A stretch of DNA of 64,000 bases from Promethearchaeota archaeon (GCA_011365055.1 RDOG01000002.1:317425-381424); one strand, 5' to 3'. Positions 27,375 through 36,735 are shown, numbered from the stretch's first letter. The notes: generated from the sequence alone by a model not told the origin. Program-made: numbers and translations.

Positions 27375-28160
27375 ATGGACAACTTGTTTGCAAGTCATTT
27401 TATCATTAAAGAATCAGATTGTTTCGTTAAAACGGACTCTAATAAGGCAATTAAAATTGCTATATCAAGTATTAGAAAACATAGAAACATTTTAGAGCGA
27501 TTTATTTTAAAATACCCAATATTTAAGACAACTTTAAAACCAATTACTTTCCCTTCAGAAATTTTTTTACCCGAAATAATACAAGCCATGCAATATGGAT
27601 CAGAGTTATCTAATGTCGGACCGATGGCTTCTGTTGCAGGAGCGCTTGCAGACATGGCAACCAAAGAAATGGTGCAAGACGGAAGTAAGATTGCGATTCT
27701 CGAAAATGGAGGAGAAATTTCAATTTATTCTAATAGAAAAGTTAATATAGGAATTTATGCAGGCAATACACCATTATCCGGAAAAATCGGATTTCAAGTG
27801 AAGCCTAGCGAATGTCCTTTGGGTATTGGTACTAGTTCAGCTACTGTTGGACATGTTAAAAGTTATTCGGGACATGCAGACGCGGCAGTAATAATCGCTC
27901 AAGATGCAAACTTAGCAGATGCTTTTGCAACTAGAATAACTAATGAAGTCAAAGGAAATGATATTGAGAAATCTGTTCAAACGGCACTTGAAATTGCTGA
28001 AACATTAGAAAAATTAAGAAGTGCTTTAATAATTAGAGGTAAATTTATAGGGACTGTCGGAAAATTACCACAATTAATTAGAATTATTGGAGAAAATAAA
28101 TGGGATATTATAAAAAGTAAATATGATGTTATTCCTGATTCAATCACCACAGACTTATGA
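27375..28160 (+). CDS. UPF0280 family protein (ApbE-like fold)
   Basis: Seen: VGPMASVAGALADMA, ENGGEI, the GTSSATVGHVKS stretch and DANLADAFATRITNEVKG, the hallmarks of the UPF0280 family, which is structurally related to the flavin transferase ApbE. It occurs widely in methanogens and other archaea, with no settled function. Length (about 262) is usual. The ATG at 27375 is used; TTG codons at 27357 and 27372 are possible starts given a GGAG at 27358. The PAP2-like gene follows 13 bases later, so both are probably in one operon. Confidence 0.8.
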   Translation: MDNLFASHFIIKESDCFVKTDSNKAIKIAISSIRKHRNILERFILKYPIFKTTLKPITFPSEIFLPEIIQAMQYGSELSNVGPMASVAGALADMATKEMVQDGSKIAILENGGEISIYSNRKVNIGIYAGNTPLSGKIGFQVKPSECPLGIGTSSATVGHVKSYSGHADAAVIIAQDANLADAFATRITNEVKGNDIEKSVQTALEIAETLEKLRSALIIRGKFIGTVGKLPQLIRIIGENKWDIIKSKYDVIPDSITTDL

Positions 28161-28173
28161 GGATCTTTAAATC

Positions 28174-28890
28174 ATGACATGGATCAGAAAAGAGCTAAAT
28201 AAATTAAAGGATGAAGAAACGCGATTTGCACAAATTATGGAATGGTTGGCGCATCCAGTTTCAGTCATACTAGTGGCAAGTGGTTTATTATTTTTACTTG
28301 CGCCAACTAGCGATTTGATTATAATAAATTGGTGGTCCATATTATTACTAGGAATATTAGGGATAATTTCTATTGTTTTATTAATAATATTAATAAAAAT
28401 TTTACCTCATAAAGAAGATCTTGAGGGTGAACAATATGGAATTAAGAAATATTTTAAAATTGCAATTGATACAGGGGAAAGAACAGATTTAGCTACTGGC
28501 ATTATAGGTAGCATTGATATAATTATATTATTTATTGTTGTTTTCATCTTTAAATATCCCATGCCAGAAGTTTATATTTTTGCTTCGGCCACGTTAACAG
28601 TTGTTATGGGAACTTTGGCAGTAATACGCTATTTTTGGAAAATTAGCGTTCATTGCGGAATATCTTCTTTGGTAATTACGTCTTTTACTCTATGGAGATT
28701 TTGGCAATTTGTGTGGTTATATTTATTTTTACTCCCAATCATTTATTCAAGATTAAAATTAAAAAGACATACACTATCTCAGACAATAGCAGGTATTTTA
28801 ATCGGTGTATTGATTCCAGCTGGATTATATTTCTTTGTGTATTTGAATCCAGAATTACTTGCTAATATACAAAAATTATACGTAACTTAA
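28174..28890 (+). CDS. PAP2-like membrane protein
   Basis: A 238-residue protein with about six membrane segments. The stretch KISVHCGISS followed about 40 residues later by YSRLKLKRHTLSQTIAGILIG fits the second and third phosphatase motifs of PAP2 enzymes (the SRxxLxxHTxxQ core with the nucleophilic His partner). The first motif (KxxxxxxRP) is not clear, so activity is uncertain. PAP2 proteins dephosphorylate polyprenyl or lipid phosphates. GAGGATC overlaps the stop of the upstream UPF0280 gene, which shows coupling. Confidence 0.65.
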   Translation: MTWIRKELNKLKDEETRFAQIMEWLAHPVSVILVASGLLFLLAPTSDLIIINWWSILLLGILGIISIVLLIILIKILPHKEDLEGEQYGIKKYFKIAIDTGERTDLATGIIGSIDIIILFIVVFIFKYPMPEVYIFASATLTVVMGTLAVIRYFWKISVHCGISSLVITSFTLWRFWQFVWLYLFLLPIIYSRLKLKRHTLSQTIAGILIGVLIPAGLYFFVYLNPELLANIQKLYVT

Positions 28891-29050
28891 AAAAAAGAAG
28901 GAATATTTTAATAAATTTATTTAGGTTAGAAAGCTTTTTGAAGACATGAATAAGTAATTTTATTCGCAATGACTTCAAATCTGTAATAATTGCCCTTATT
29001 TTCATCAATTTTTTATGGAATTTACATTCTTGATAAGTGGGTGTATTTTA

Positions 29051-29278
29051 TTATCTCCTCCTTTTTAAAAAACTTATTCCAAGCTGGAATAATAAAAACG
29101 AAATAAAAAAATAAATATAAAGGAAGATCCCGAGAAGTAATAATTCTTCAAAATATATGATGATATATTTTGTGAAATATCGAATGATTAAGAAAAGAAA
29201 AAATGCCAGATTTAATAAAAAAAAATTGGATATTACACCAGAGTCTCTTAAAAAAAACAAGAATTCATAAACCACCAT
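29051..29278 (-). CDS. possible small two-helix membrane protein
   Basis: A 75-residue frame with two hydrophobic segments (about 15-35 and 42-65) ending in KRRR. The ATG sits right after an AT-rich TATA-like stretch and has no ribosome site, so a leaderless message would be needed. In AT-rich DNA a Phe/Leu-rich frame like this can arise by chance; it is listed because the positive-inside ending is sensible. Confidence 0.3.
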   Translation of the reverse strand: MVVYEFLFFLRDSGVISNFFLLNLAFFLFLIIRYFTKYIIIYFEELLLLGIFLYIYFFISFLLFQLGISFLKRRR

Positions 29279-29368
29279 TTAAATAAATTATTATAAATGT
29301 GATATTTTGCAAAACTTTTTGAATCAATTTTCCTACTTCTCCTTGAATAGTTAAACGATTAAATAGGG

Positions 29369-29393
29369 CGATTTTTATTAATTCAAAAAATCG
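29369..29393. promoter_or_regulatory. inverted repeat upstream of CoA-transferase genes
   Basis: CGATTTTT (29369-29376) and AAAAATCG (29386-29393) form a perfect 8-base inverted repeat with a 9-base spacer, about 50 bases before the CoA-transferase alpha start. It could be an operator or part of the promoter. In AT-rich DNA the T/A part is cheap; only the CG ends add weight. Confidence 0.35.
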
Positions 29394-29442
29394 GCAAAAA
29401 ATCGGTGATCTTTAAATTAAATGATTAATAAAGGCGATTTTT

Positions 29443-30456
29443 TTGGCAAAAAATAAAGTTATGACAATGAAAGAAGCAGTTTCAAAGTATATTAAAAATG
29501 GAACATTTCTTTCGGTTGCAGCATGCGGATCTGGTGGACCTTACAATGCAATACACGAAATTATTCGGCAAGGTCGTAAGAATTTGAAAGTAATTCAGCC
29601 TACTAGCATGTTCGAAATCGATCAGCTTGCAGGATGTGGTTGTGTTAGTGAAATTATATTTTCTTGGAGTTACAGGGCAACACGCGGATTACGGGCATTC
29701 GATAGGGCAGTTCAAGAATTTGATATTAAAGTGAAAGATTATACAAACTATACTGTTGCAGCAATGCTTGCTGCAGGGGCCCGAGGGTTACCATTCTATC
29801 CAGCAAAAATGTCAATATATTATACAGACGTGTATCGAAAACGAATTGAAGATGATATGTTTAAAATAATTGAAAATCCATTCAATCCAGGAGAAAAAAT
29901 TCTATTAGTTCCTGCAGTAAAGCCAGATGTAGGAATTATGCATGTTCAACGAGCAGATATAGAAGGTAATGCTCAGTTTTGGGCTGCTAGAGGAACTATG
30001 GAAGACGGATTATTATCTTGTAAACATATAATTATATCAGCTGAAGAGATTGTTGAGCCAGAAATAATACAAAGATCTCCCAATAATACATTGATTCCAG
30101 GATTTCGTGTAGATGCAGTAGTTCACGAACCGTGGGGGGCTCATCCTTCGGGATTGTTAGGATTTTACGAATTGGACAGGTACATGATAAGTCTTTATAC
30201 AGGTTCAATAGTTTTAACCCCAATTTCGTTCCAAACTTGGGTAAATGATTGGATTTTATCTGTAAACGACAGAGACGAATATGTTGAAAAATATGCACAC
30301 ACATACGGAGTAAGAGCTTTGGAGAAGCTCCGAGCACGGTCATATCCCTCTGCTAGTGTTGATCTCGGTGCAACGTTTAGATTGGAGAGAGAATTAATGG
30401 GTTTCACTAGAGAAGAAATAGACACTGACCCAGATATGAAAGAATTTGAGGTGTAA
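29443..30456 (+). CDS. CoA-transferase subunit alpha (glutaconate CoA-transferase-like)
   Basis: Family I CoA-transferase alpha subunit. Seen: an opening with VSKYIKNGTFLSVAACGSGGPYNAIHEIIR, then ARGLPFYPA, a PAVKPDVGIMHVQRAD stretch typical of the family, and EIVEPEII (first motif spans about residues 11-40). Length 337 is close to GctA. The TTG start has AAGGCG upstream. The beta subunit gene follows two bases after the stop. The pair would move CoA between carboxylic acids. Related IpdAB enzymes are hydrolases, but the beta subunit keeps the catalytic Glu, which favours a true transferase. Confidence 0.85.
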   Translation: MAKNKVMTMKEAVSKYIKNGTFLSVAACGSGGPYNAIHEIIRQGRKNLKVIQPTSMFEIDQLAGCGCVSEIIFSWSYRATRGLRAFDRAVQEFDIKVKDYTNYTVAAMLAAGARGLPFYPAKMSIYYTDVYRKRIEDDMFKIIENPFNPGEKILLVPAVKPDVGIMHVQRADIEGNAQFWAARGTMEDGLLSCKHIIISAEEIVEPEIIQRSPNNTLIPGFRVDAVVHEPWGAHPSGLLGFYELDRYMISLYTGSIVLTPISFQTWVNDWILSVNDRDEYVEKYAHTYGVRALEKLRARSYPSASVDLGATFRLERELMGFTREEIDTDPDMKEFEV

Positions 30457-30458
30457 AA

Positions 30459-31298
30459 ATGAGTAAAAAAATGATGATTAGTTACAATGAAATTTTATGT
30501 TCAGCCGCATCACACCAATTAAATGAAAATGAGGTTGTTTTTGTTGGGCAAGGCTTTCCATTATATGCTTCTATGCTAGCTAAAAAATTGGGAAAGAAAT
30601 TGTATCTTGTAATGGAAGCTGGAATCTTAGATTTTGATCCTTATCGAGCTCCAGTTCATATTTCTGATATGAGTGCCATGAAGGGATGTATGCATTGTTG
30701 CTCTATGATTGATGTTTTTTCATATTATTTATTTAATGGTCATATTGACGTAGGTTTTTTGGGTGGAGCTCAAATCGATAAATATGGTAATTTAAACACG
30801 TCTTATAAAGGAGATCCTACTAATCCGAGGAATCGTATAGCTGGAAGTGGAGGTGCGAATGAAATTGGTGGTTACGCAAGGCGAACCATAATAATAATCA
30901 GACACGGAAAATTCGTGGAGGAACCTTATTACATTACCACACCAGGATATTTAGAAGGAGGTAAATCCAGAGAAGAGGCAGGAATGCCTGGTGGTCCAGA
31001 TGTAGTTGTATCTCTTAAAGGTATTTTTAAGTTTGATAAAAATACAAAAGAATTATATCTTGATTCTGTCCATCCAGGATATGAAGTGGATGACATTCAA
31101 AAAGATATTCCTTGGGAATTAAAAGTCTCTCCAAATTTAAAAAGAACTCCAATTCCTACAATGGATGAACTTGATATAATGCGAGAATTTATACCAAACG
31201 TTTCAGTTGGTAAAACAAGATGGGGCATAGTTCAAATTCAACAAATGAAGGATTACATGCATATCAAGCATCAACAATTAAAAAAGTTGATGCTATAA
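30459..31298 (+). CDS. CoA-transferase subunit beta (glutaconate CoA-transferase-like)
   Basis: Seen: VMEAGILDFDP at about residue 51, with E53 at the position of the catalytic Glu of glutaconate CoA-transferase beta (VESG in GctB). Later come FLGGAQIDKYGNLN, AGSGGANEIGGYARRT and the TPGYLEGG loop, in GctB order. Length 279 fits. Translated from its own ATG two bases after the alpha gene. The heterodimer's acyl substrate is not shown by the sequence. Confidence 0.87.
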   Translation: MSKKMMISYNEILCSAASHQLNENEVVFVGQGFPLYASMLAKKLGKKLYLVMEAGILDFDPYRAPVHISDMSAMKGCMHCCSMIDVFSYYLFNGHIDVGFLGGAQIDKYGNLNTSYKGDPTNPRNRIAGSGGANEIGGYARRTIIIIRHGKFVEEPYYITTPGYLEGGKSREEAGMPGGPDVVVSLKGIFKFDKNTKELYLDSVHPGYEVDDIQKDIPWELKVSPNLKRTPIPTMDELDIMREFIPNVSVGKTRWGIVQIQQMKDYMHIKHQQLKKLML

Positions 31299-31325
31299 TC
31301 CCTTTTTTTTATAAATTGAAAAAAA

Positions 31326-32507
31326 TTAATAACTAGCTTTTAATAACCTGAGGCTTTTATCACGACCTCCAACGAGGATCTCCGATTTTCCATCTCCATC
31401 AATATCCTTTACATCAAGTGCTCGAACGTAATTATCTAGATAATAAATCCATTTTTCATCACCATTATCAGAATCTAGAGCCACTACGCTTGAAAATCCA
31501 GTCCCTAAGACCAGTTCTTTTTTTCCATTACCATTAATATCACCCTTGAGAATGAAATAGATGCCACCGTCAAAAGTTTTACTCCATAACTCGTTAAACT
31601 TATAATCAAATACTATTATCGATTTACTACCTTCCACCGCTTTATCTTTAACAATCTTAGGTTCTGCCCCAACAATGATTTGGCTTTCCCCCACGTAAAT
31701 ATCATAAACAGGACCATCAAATTCATATGTAAAAAGCTCGTTTCCGATACCGTCAAATATTTTAAACTCCCCATCTTCTGCGCCAACAAAAATCTCTTGC
31801 TTTCCATCACCAGTAATATCTCCTATTTGTATAGGAGTTAATTTTTTCATTTCTAATCCTGCTGTTTCTTCGATCTCGAATTCCTTAGACCAAAGTTTTT
31901 CACCAGTTGCCCCATTTAAAACATATAAAAATGCATCGTGAGTAGATACAACAATTTCATTCTTTTTATCGCCCGTAATATCTCCAATTTTAATATATCT
32001 AACATGACCCTCGCCAAATTCTTGTTCCCAAATTAAATTCCCTTGTGAATCTAAAGCTCTTAGCATTCTATCCCTGCTACCGATCAAGATTTCTGTTTTT
32101 CCATCATTATTGATGTCACCAACTCTAACGATGTATATCCATTTCTTTATAGGATAGGTCCAAATTTCTTCTCCGTTATCATCTAACACGAATAATTTCT
32201 TTTCGCAACCACAAACAAGAATTTCATTCTTTCCATCATCATTCATATCAGCAACGAGACAAGAATAGACTGCTCGAAAATATTCTTTTTCCCATAATCT
32301 TTCCTTTATATTGTAACATCTAAAAAGTCCTTCTTCACTACCACCAATAGCAACTGCACCATTAGGCATGTTACCTAGAGAGCAATCATGTAGATACCAT
32401 TCAAATGTATCAATAAACATTTCTTTTACTTTAGAGCTTTGGGCTCGTAGCTTACTTTTATCCCACTGATCTTGGAATCTGACGTCCGTTTCTATTCCTT
32501 TGGGCAT
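31326..32507 (-). CDS. FG-GAP/VCBS-type beta-propeller protein, no signal peptide
   Basis: A 393-residue protein made of about seven repeats, each ending in a calcium-binding-like loop D-x-N/D-x-D-G-x-x-E-I-L-V-G (for example DMNDDGKNEILV, DINNDGKTEILI, DITGDGKQEIFV, DIDGDGKSEILV). One blade is degenerate (ESQIIVGA without the Asp loop). This predicts a seven-bladed propeller similar to integrin alpha or VCBS/FG-GAP domains. There is no signal peptide or membrane segment, so the protein is likely cytoplasmic, unlike most members. AAGGTGA before the ATG fixes the start. Binding partner unknown. Confidence 0.8.
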   Translation of the reverse strand: MPKGIETDVRFQDQWDKSKLRAQSSKVKEMFIDTFEWYLHDCSLGNMPNGAVAIGGSEEGLFRCYNIKERLWEKEYFRAVYSCLVADMNDDGKNEILVCGCEKKLFVLDDNGEEIWTYPIKKWIYIVRVGDINNDGKTEILIGSRDRMLRALDSQGNLIWEQEFGEGHVRYIKIGDITGDKKNEIVVSTHDAFLYVLNGATGEKLWSKEFEIEETAGLEMKKLTPIQIGDITGDGKQEIFVGAEDGEFKIFDGIGNELFTYEFDGPVYDIYVGESQIIVGAEPKIVKDKAVEGSKSIIVFDYKFNELWSKTFDGGIYFILKGDINGNGKKELVLGTGFSSVVALDSDNGDEKWIYYLDNYVRALDVKDIDGDGKSEILVGGRDKSLRLLKASY

Positions 32508-32651
32508 TAAATCACCTTTTCAATCTGTAATCAGAAGTTTTTTTTACTTAAGATTACATTCTATTTTATTAAAAAAATCTTATTTTCTATTCGCGAAATA
32601 AGTTTAAAATATCATTTTTCACGTGTTTTGATAAAACATGGAAGTGAATGA

Positions 32652-32999
32652 ATGGCAACAATTCAAGATTTAAGAAAATATAAAAAACAAGCAATAGCTG
32701 ACTTAACTAAATATGATCCGAAAAATATCGTACAAGTAGCAATAGGAAGCAGGGAAGTTGACGGTAAAGATATAGGGGAAATGTGTTATACGGTTTTTGT
32801 TAAGCGTAAACGCCCTCTTGACAAATTGGAAAAATATCCTGAAAGAATTGTTCCAAAAACCATAACTTATGATGGTCAATCATTTCCTGTTGATGTGATA
32901 AAAATAGATACCGATCAAGGATATCGGGGCATGAGTACATTTGTCTTTATTTTAATCTATTTAAGTGTTCTTGGTATGGTTTCTCTCGTGATATTGTGA
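32652..32999 (+). CDS. small protein with a domain seen at the N terminus of trypsin-like proteins, plus a C-terminal membrane anchor
   Basis: Residues 1-90 hold VAIGSREVDGKDIGEMCYTV and FVKRKRPLDKLEKYPERIVP, then a PVDVIKIDTDQ end. This resembles, from memory, the small domain preceding the protease domain in some bacterial trypsin-like proteins (pattern VGxxxVxGKxTxELxIVVFVxKKxP...IPxxxxGxPTDVxE). The protease itself is absent; a single hydrophobic helix (about 95-115) ends the protein. It is followed six bases later by a DUF2085 gene, suggesting an operon. Confidence 0.55.
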   Translation: MATIQDLRKYKKQAIADLTKYDPKNIVQVAIGSREVDGKDIGEMCYTVFVKRKRPLDKLEKYPERIVPKTITYDGQSFPVDVIKIDTDQGYRGMSTFVFILIYLSVLGMVSLVIL

Positions 33000-33005
33000 T
33001 TTATA

Positions 33006-33497
33006 TTGGATGAAAAGAAAAAAGAAAAAAAGGAATCTTTTGGTTTTTGTTCTCATCACCGTAAAGGACATATAGATTATTATACACATACCTTTCGTTT
33101 ATCATTTAAGGGGAGAGACATTTATTTATGTGCACGATGTACGGGTATTTATGTTGCCTTCTTTTCATTTTTTATATTTGGCATTATTTTTGGTTTTTCA
33201 TTCTTTCAAACAAGGTTAAATCCATATCTTAGCTTATTTTTTGCTGTTATGCTTGTTATGCCATTACTTGTTGATTGGGGAACACAAAAACTTGGTTTGA
33301 GAGAAAGCATCAATCCATTACGTTTCATTACAGGATTTATTTTTGGAATTGGATTTTGGTTCATCCAATTCACGATTCCAATTTATTTTTGGGCTTTACT
33401 CACAATGGCATTATATTCATTAGCCATGTATACCATTACATTGATTGGAAGAAAGAGAAGGACTGTTAAAGTTGATATTAAAGATGATATTGATTAA
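33006..33497 (+). CDS. DUF2085-family membrane protein
   Basis: Seen: a CSHHRKGH near the N terminus, then LCARCTGIY at the start of helix 1, DWGTQKLGLRESINPLRFITG between later helices: these are the DUF2085 hallmarks. About four membrane segments. The Cys/His set (C17, H18/19 and CxRC) may bind metal. Translation probably starts at TTG 33006, since the nearby ATG is out of frame. Function of the family is unknown. Confidence 0.78.
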   Translation: MDEKKKEKKESFGFCSHHRKGHIDYYTHTFRLSFKGRDIYLCARCTGIYVAFFSFFIFGIIFGFSFFQTRLNPYLSLFFAVMLVMPLLVDWGTQKLGLRESINPLRFITGFIFGIGFWFIQFTIPIYFWALLTMALYSLAMYTITLIGRKRRTVKVDIKDDID

Positions 33498-33499
33498 AA

Positions 33500-34675
33500 T
33501 TATTTGATCAAGATATTTTTAAGAAAACTTTTCCCAAATTTTAATTTATTGACTTGAAAAAACTCGGCAATAGTTTGACCAATGTCGCTAAAACTGTCTC
33601 GCGTTCCAATATTAAAATTTTGTTTGATCTTATCACCCACGATAAGAATAGGGACATATTCTCTCGTATGATCGGTGCTTTTCTTGTAAGTCGGGTCACA
33701 ACCATGATCTGCTGTAAAAATTAAGATATCATCAGAATTTAAGTTTTTTAAGAAATCAGGTATGAAAGAATCTATTTCCAATAAAGCTTGATAATAACCC
33801 TGTGGATTTCTTCTATGACCATATAACATGTCAAAGTCAACTAAATTGGTAAAAATCAGGCCATCTAAATCTTCATGCATTGTCTTTATTGTTCTTTCAA
33901 TAGCATCGGGATTGTTTTCAATTGAATAAGAGGCACTTAGCCCTCTATTTGCGAAAATATCGGGGATTTTTCCAATTCCAACAACATCAAAGTTTTCATC
34001 CTTCAAATAATCAAGCAAGGTTTTTTCAGGCGGTTCGAAAGCAAAATCTTTACGTCTTTCAGTTCGTGAAAAATTTCCAGGTTTGCCAATAAATGGTCTT
34101 GCAATGACTCTACCAATTGCATAATCGCCTATTAATAATTTTCTTGCTTTTTTACACATTTCATAAAGTTCAGGTACTGGTATCACATCTTCATGAGCAG
34201 CTAGTTGAAAAACACTATCTGCAGAAGTATAAACAATTGGAAATCCAGTTTTAAGATGTTCTTCTCCAAAATCTTTGATGATTTCAGTCCCAGAATAAGG
34301 TACTCCACCACCTAATGTTTTCCTTCCTATAATTTTCTCGAATTGCTTGAGGATCTCAGAAGGAATAGGATTGAATACGGGAAATGCCTTATTAGGAATG
34401 AACCCTGCAATCTCTAGATGTCCACCAATAGTGTCTTTTCCAGGATTTTTTGATGCAGCTTTTCCAAACGAACCGATAGCTTGAATTTTATTTGACATCC
34501 CAATCAATTTTTCAATCTTACCAAGCCCTAGACGCTCTAAATTTGGAAGATGAAAATCTTTGATTACTTCACTTAAATGTCTTAAAGTATTGGTACCTTC
34601 ATCACCAAAAAGATCTGCATCTGGAAGCGCTCCAATCCCCACGCTGTCCAAAATGATTAAAATAACTTTCGACAA
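33500..34675 (-). CDS. deoB: phosphopentomutase
   Basis: It converts ribose/deoxyribose 1-phosphate to the 5-phosphate in nucleoside salvage. Seen: the alkaline-phosphatase-fold metal motif ILDSVGIGALPDA at the N terminus, DTIGGHLEIAG (with the phospho-acceptor Thr), YTSADSVFQLAAHEDVI, and FTADHGCDPTYKKSTDHTRE near the end; these are diagnostic for DeoB. Length 391 is normal. The start is a TTG. No nucleoside phosphorylase is adjacent. DeoB is mostly known from bacteria; archaeal ribose-phosphate routes usually differ, so transfer is possible. Confidence 0.92.
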   Translation of the reverse strand: MSKVILIILDSVGIGALPDADLFGDEGTNTLRHLSEVIKDFHLPNLERLGLGKIEKLIGMSNKIQAIGSFGKAASKNPGKDTIGGHLEIAGFIPNKAFPVFNPIPSEILKQFEKIIGRKTLGGGVPYSGTEIIKDFGEEHLKTGFPIVYTSADSVFQLAAHEDVIPVPELYEMCKKARKLLIGDYAIGRVIARPFIGKPGNFSRTERRKDFAFEPPEKTLLDYLKDENFDVVGIGKIPDIFANRGLSASYSIENNPDAIERTIKTMHEDLDGLIFTNLVDFDMLYGHRRNPQGYYQALLEIDSFIPDFLKNLNSDDILIFTADHGCDPTYKKSTDHTREYVPILIVGDKIKQNFNIGTRDSFSDIGQTIAEFFQVNKLKFGKSFLKNILIK

Positions 34676-35012
34676 TTTGGGCTTTCTTCCTTTTCCTTAT
34701 GATTAGGAATAGAAATCACATTGAAAAAATTTTCTTTATTTTCGTAAGACATTTTTCTGGTCTATTTTATATTCGTGAAATATTCTAGAAATTGAAAAAA
34801 AAAAAGAAAAACCCTTTTATACTAATAGCGAAATTGACTTTCTAATTAAAAACTTTCAATAACAATTACTTTTGAAAGAAAATTTGTGGAAAAAAAAGAA
34901 TAATCGAAAAAATCTGTGGATTTTTATTCACGAATAAAAAAATCGATTGGAATTATTATATACATATTCAGAAAAAAAAGGATAAAATAAAGAAAAAATA
35001 GAGGTTATTTTT
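34676..35012. promoter_or_regulatory. divergent promoter region of deoB and the tetraether synthase gene
   Basis: 337 bases of AT-rich DNA between divergent genes. ATTATATACAT at about 34954-34964 is a good archaeal TATA-like box; transcription would begin about 25 bases later, leaving a short leader with GAGGTTAT before the ATG at 35013. A/T runs near 34795 and 34890 could be part of either promoter. No gene seen. Confidence 0.45.
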
Positions 35013-36620
35013 ATGTCTGAACAAGAATTAAAGACAGAGTATAGAGTTTTACGTAAAACTGCTTCCGTTTGTCACTTTTGTTTGAAGGAAGATGATAAAG
35101 TAGTCCAAGTACCTGCTGATATTATTGATAAGGATGGTAAAGCAGTTTTACGGAAATTTTGCAAAAAACATGGTGCATTTGAAGAAGTTTACTGGTCAAG
35201 CACGCGTTTTTACGAAAAATTCATAAAATGGTTCGTGACGGGTAAAGGGGTTGATAATCCAACCGTCGAAAAATCAGCATGTCCAACAAGTTGTGGTTTA
35301 TGTAAAGTACATCATTCAAATACATTATTGGCGAATTTAGACTTGACTAATAGATGTAATCTTGCTTGTTGGTATTGTTTCGCTAATGCTGCATCTGCAG
35401 GATACATTTTTGAACCTACTTTTCAAGAATGCAAGGAAATGATTAAATTTCTCAGGGATCAAAAACCCGCCCCTGTTGAAGCAATTCAATTTTCAGGTGG
35501 TGAACCTACGGTTAGGTTAGATTTACCAGAAATTGCTGCAGAAGCATACAGAAGAGGATTTAACCAAATTCAACTCGCCACGAATGGTATTCTTATCGGT
35601 CAAGATTATGATCTCACAGAAGAATTAGTTGAAGGAGGAATTAACACCATCTATATGAAATTCAATGGAGTATCCAGACAAACAAATCCAGAAAATTGGC
35701 ATCTTATTGATAAGATTCTCAATAATTTAAGACGAGCAGGAATTACAGAGAATCGACATGGTGGTGTTGTTTTAGTTAATTTCCAAATGAAAGGACATAA
35801 CACCCAAGAAACTTATGATGTCATTAAATTTGCACAAAAAAACTTGGATATTGTTAGAGGAACTATTGTACAGCCAATCTCCTTCGTTGGAAGGTTTGCT
35901 GATCCTAATGCAAAGGCCTTACCCGAAGAAGAAAGACTTACTCAACGATTAACCATTCCGGAATATCTTGATAATATGGAAGACCAATCAAATGGCAAAT
36001 TAACATCCGAGGATTTTAGACCAATCCCTGTAGTATTACCAATTTCTCATCTCTTAGAAGTACTTCAAGGAAAAGATTTAATTGAATTTACTAGCCATCC
36101 CATGTGTGGTATAGCGACATATCTCTTTGAAGTTGATGGAGAAATGGTACCAATAACGAGGTTCTTTGATGTTGACAAAATGATGGAAGGCATGGAATAT
36201 TATGCTCAACAAATCAAGAATGGAGAAATAAAACCAGGAAAGGCAATCACAGGATTGCTCAATTTACTTGATGAAACTGTGGATAAAGAGAGAGCACCTA
36301 CCAAGTTCAATGTTCAAAAACTCATGTTTGATATCATACAAAAAGGATCTTTTGAGGCTTTAGCTGATTTTCATTATAGATCTTTATTAGTGACAGGAAT
36401 GCACTTCCAAGATCCATATAATTTTGATTTGGAACGTGTAAAAAGATGCGTTATTCATTTTGTAATGCCTAAAGGAGAATTTTCACAACCACGATTAGTT
36501 CCATTCTGCGCATACAACAGCCTACCCATGTACAGGAGAAGTTTAGAGCACGAATTTGGCATGAGTATTGATGATTGGAAAAAGGATCATCCAGGTAAAG
36601 AAATTTACGAAAGAGCTTAA
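35013..36620 (+). CDS. tes: tetraether lipid synthase-like radical SAM protein
   Basis: Tes joins two archaeol chains to form membrane-spanning tetraether lipids. Seen: a rubredoxin-like zinc site (C20, C23, C50, H53), a second Cys set CPTSCGLC (C90, C94, C97), then the radical SAM motif CNLACWYC (C115, C119, C122) with LDLTNR before and FANA after it, QFSGGEPT for SAM binding, and a C-terminal VPFCAYN. This order (zinc ribbon, auxiliary cluster Cys, then radical SAM Cys) is that of MJ0619/MA_1486-type Tes. Length 535 fits. Other members of the family may attach methyl or other groups, so the exact product is inferred. GAGGTTAT precedes the ATG. Confidence 0.85.
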   Translation: MSEQELKTEYRVLRKTASVCHFCLKEDDKVVQVPADIIDKDGKAVLRKFCKKHGAFEEVYWSSTRFYEKFIKWFVTGKGVDNPTVEKSACPTSCGLCKVHHSNTLLANLDLTNRCNLACWYCFANAASAGYIFEPTFQECKEMIKFLRDQKPAPVEAIQFSGGEPTVRLDLPEIAAEAYRRGFNQIQLATNGILIGQDYDLTEELVEGGINTIYMKFNGVSRQTNPENWHLIDKILNNLRRAGITENRHGGVVLVNFQMKGHNTQETYDVIKFAQKNLDIVRGTIVQPISFVGRFADPNAKALPEEERLTQRLTIPEYLDNMEDQSNGKLTSEDFRPIPVVLPISHLLEVLQGKDLIEFTSHPMCGIATYLFEVDGEMVPITRFFDVDKMMEGMEYYAQQIKNGEIKPGKAITGLLNLLDETVDKERAPTKFNVQKLMFDIIQKGSFEALADFHYRSLLVTGMHFQDPYNFDLERVKRCVIHFVMPKGEFSQPRLVPFCAYNSLPMYRRSLEHEFGMSIDDWKKDHPGKEIYERA

Positions 36621-36735
36621 TTCTTTCAACTTTTATTTTCTTTTTTTGAATTAATTTTAAAATAAAATTAGATGCATTACAATAATTTTTTTATTTATTA
36701 TTATTAAAGTATAATTTATTTTTCAAAGACTCTTT

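Larger units (their letters stand above)
28891..29442. other. gap upstream of the CoA-transferase operon
   Basis: 552 bases of AT-rich DNA. Apart from the doubtful small membrane frame and the inverted repeat at 29369-29393, nothing is seen. The motif GGCGATTTTT occurs twice (about 29367 and 29432), the second copy directly before the TTG of the CoA-transferase alpha gene, where AAGGCG may serve as the ribosome site. Confidence 0.4.
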
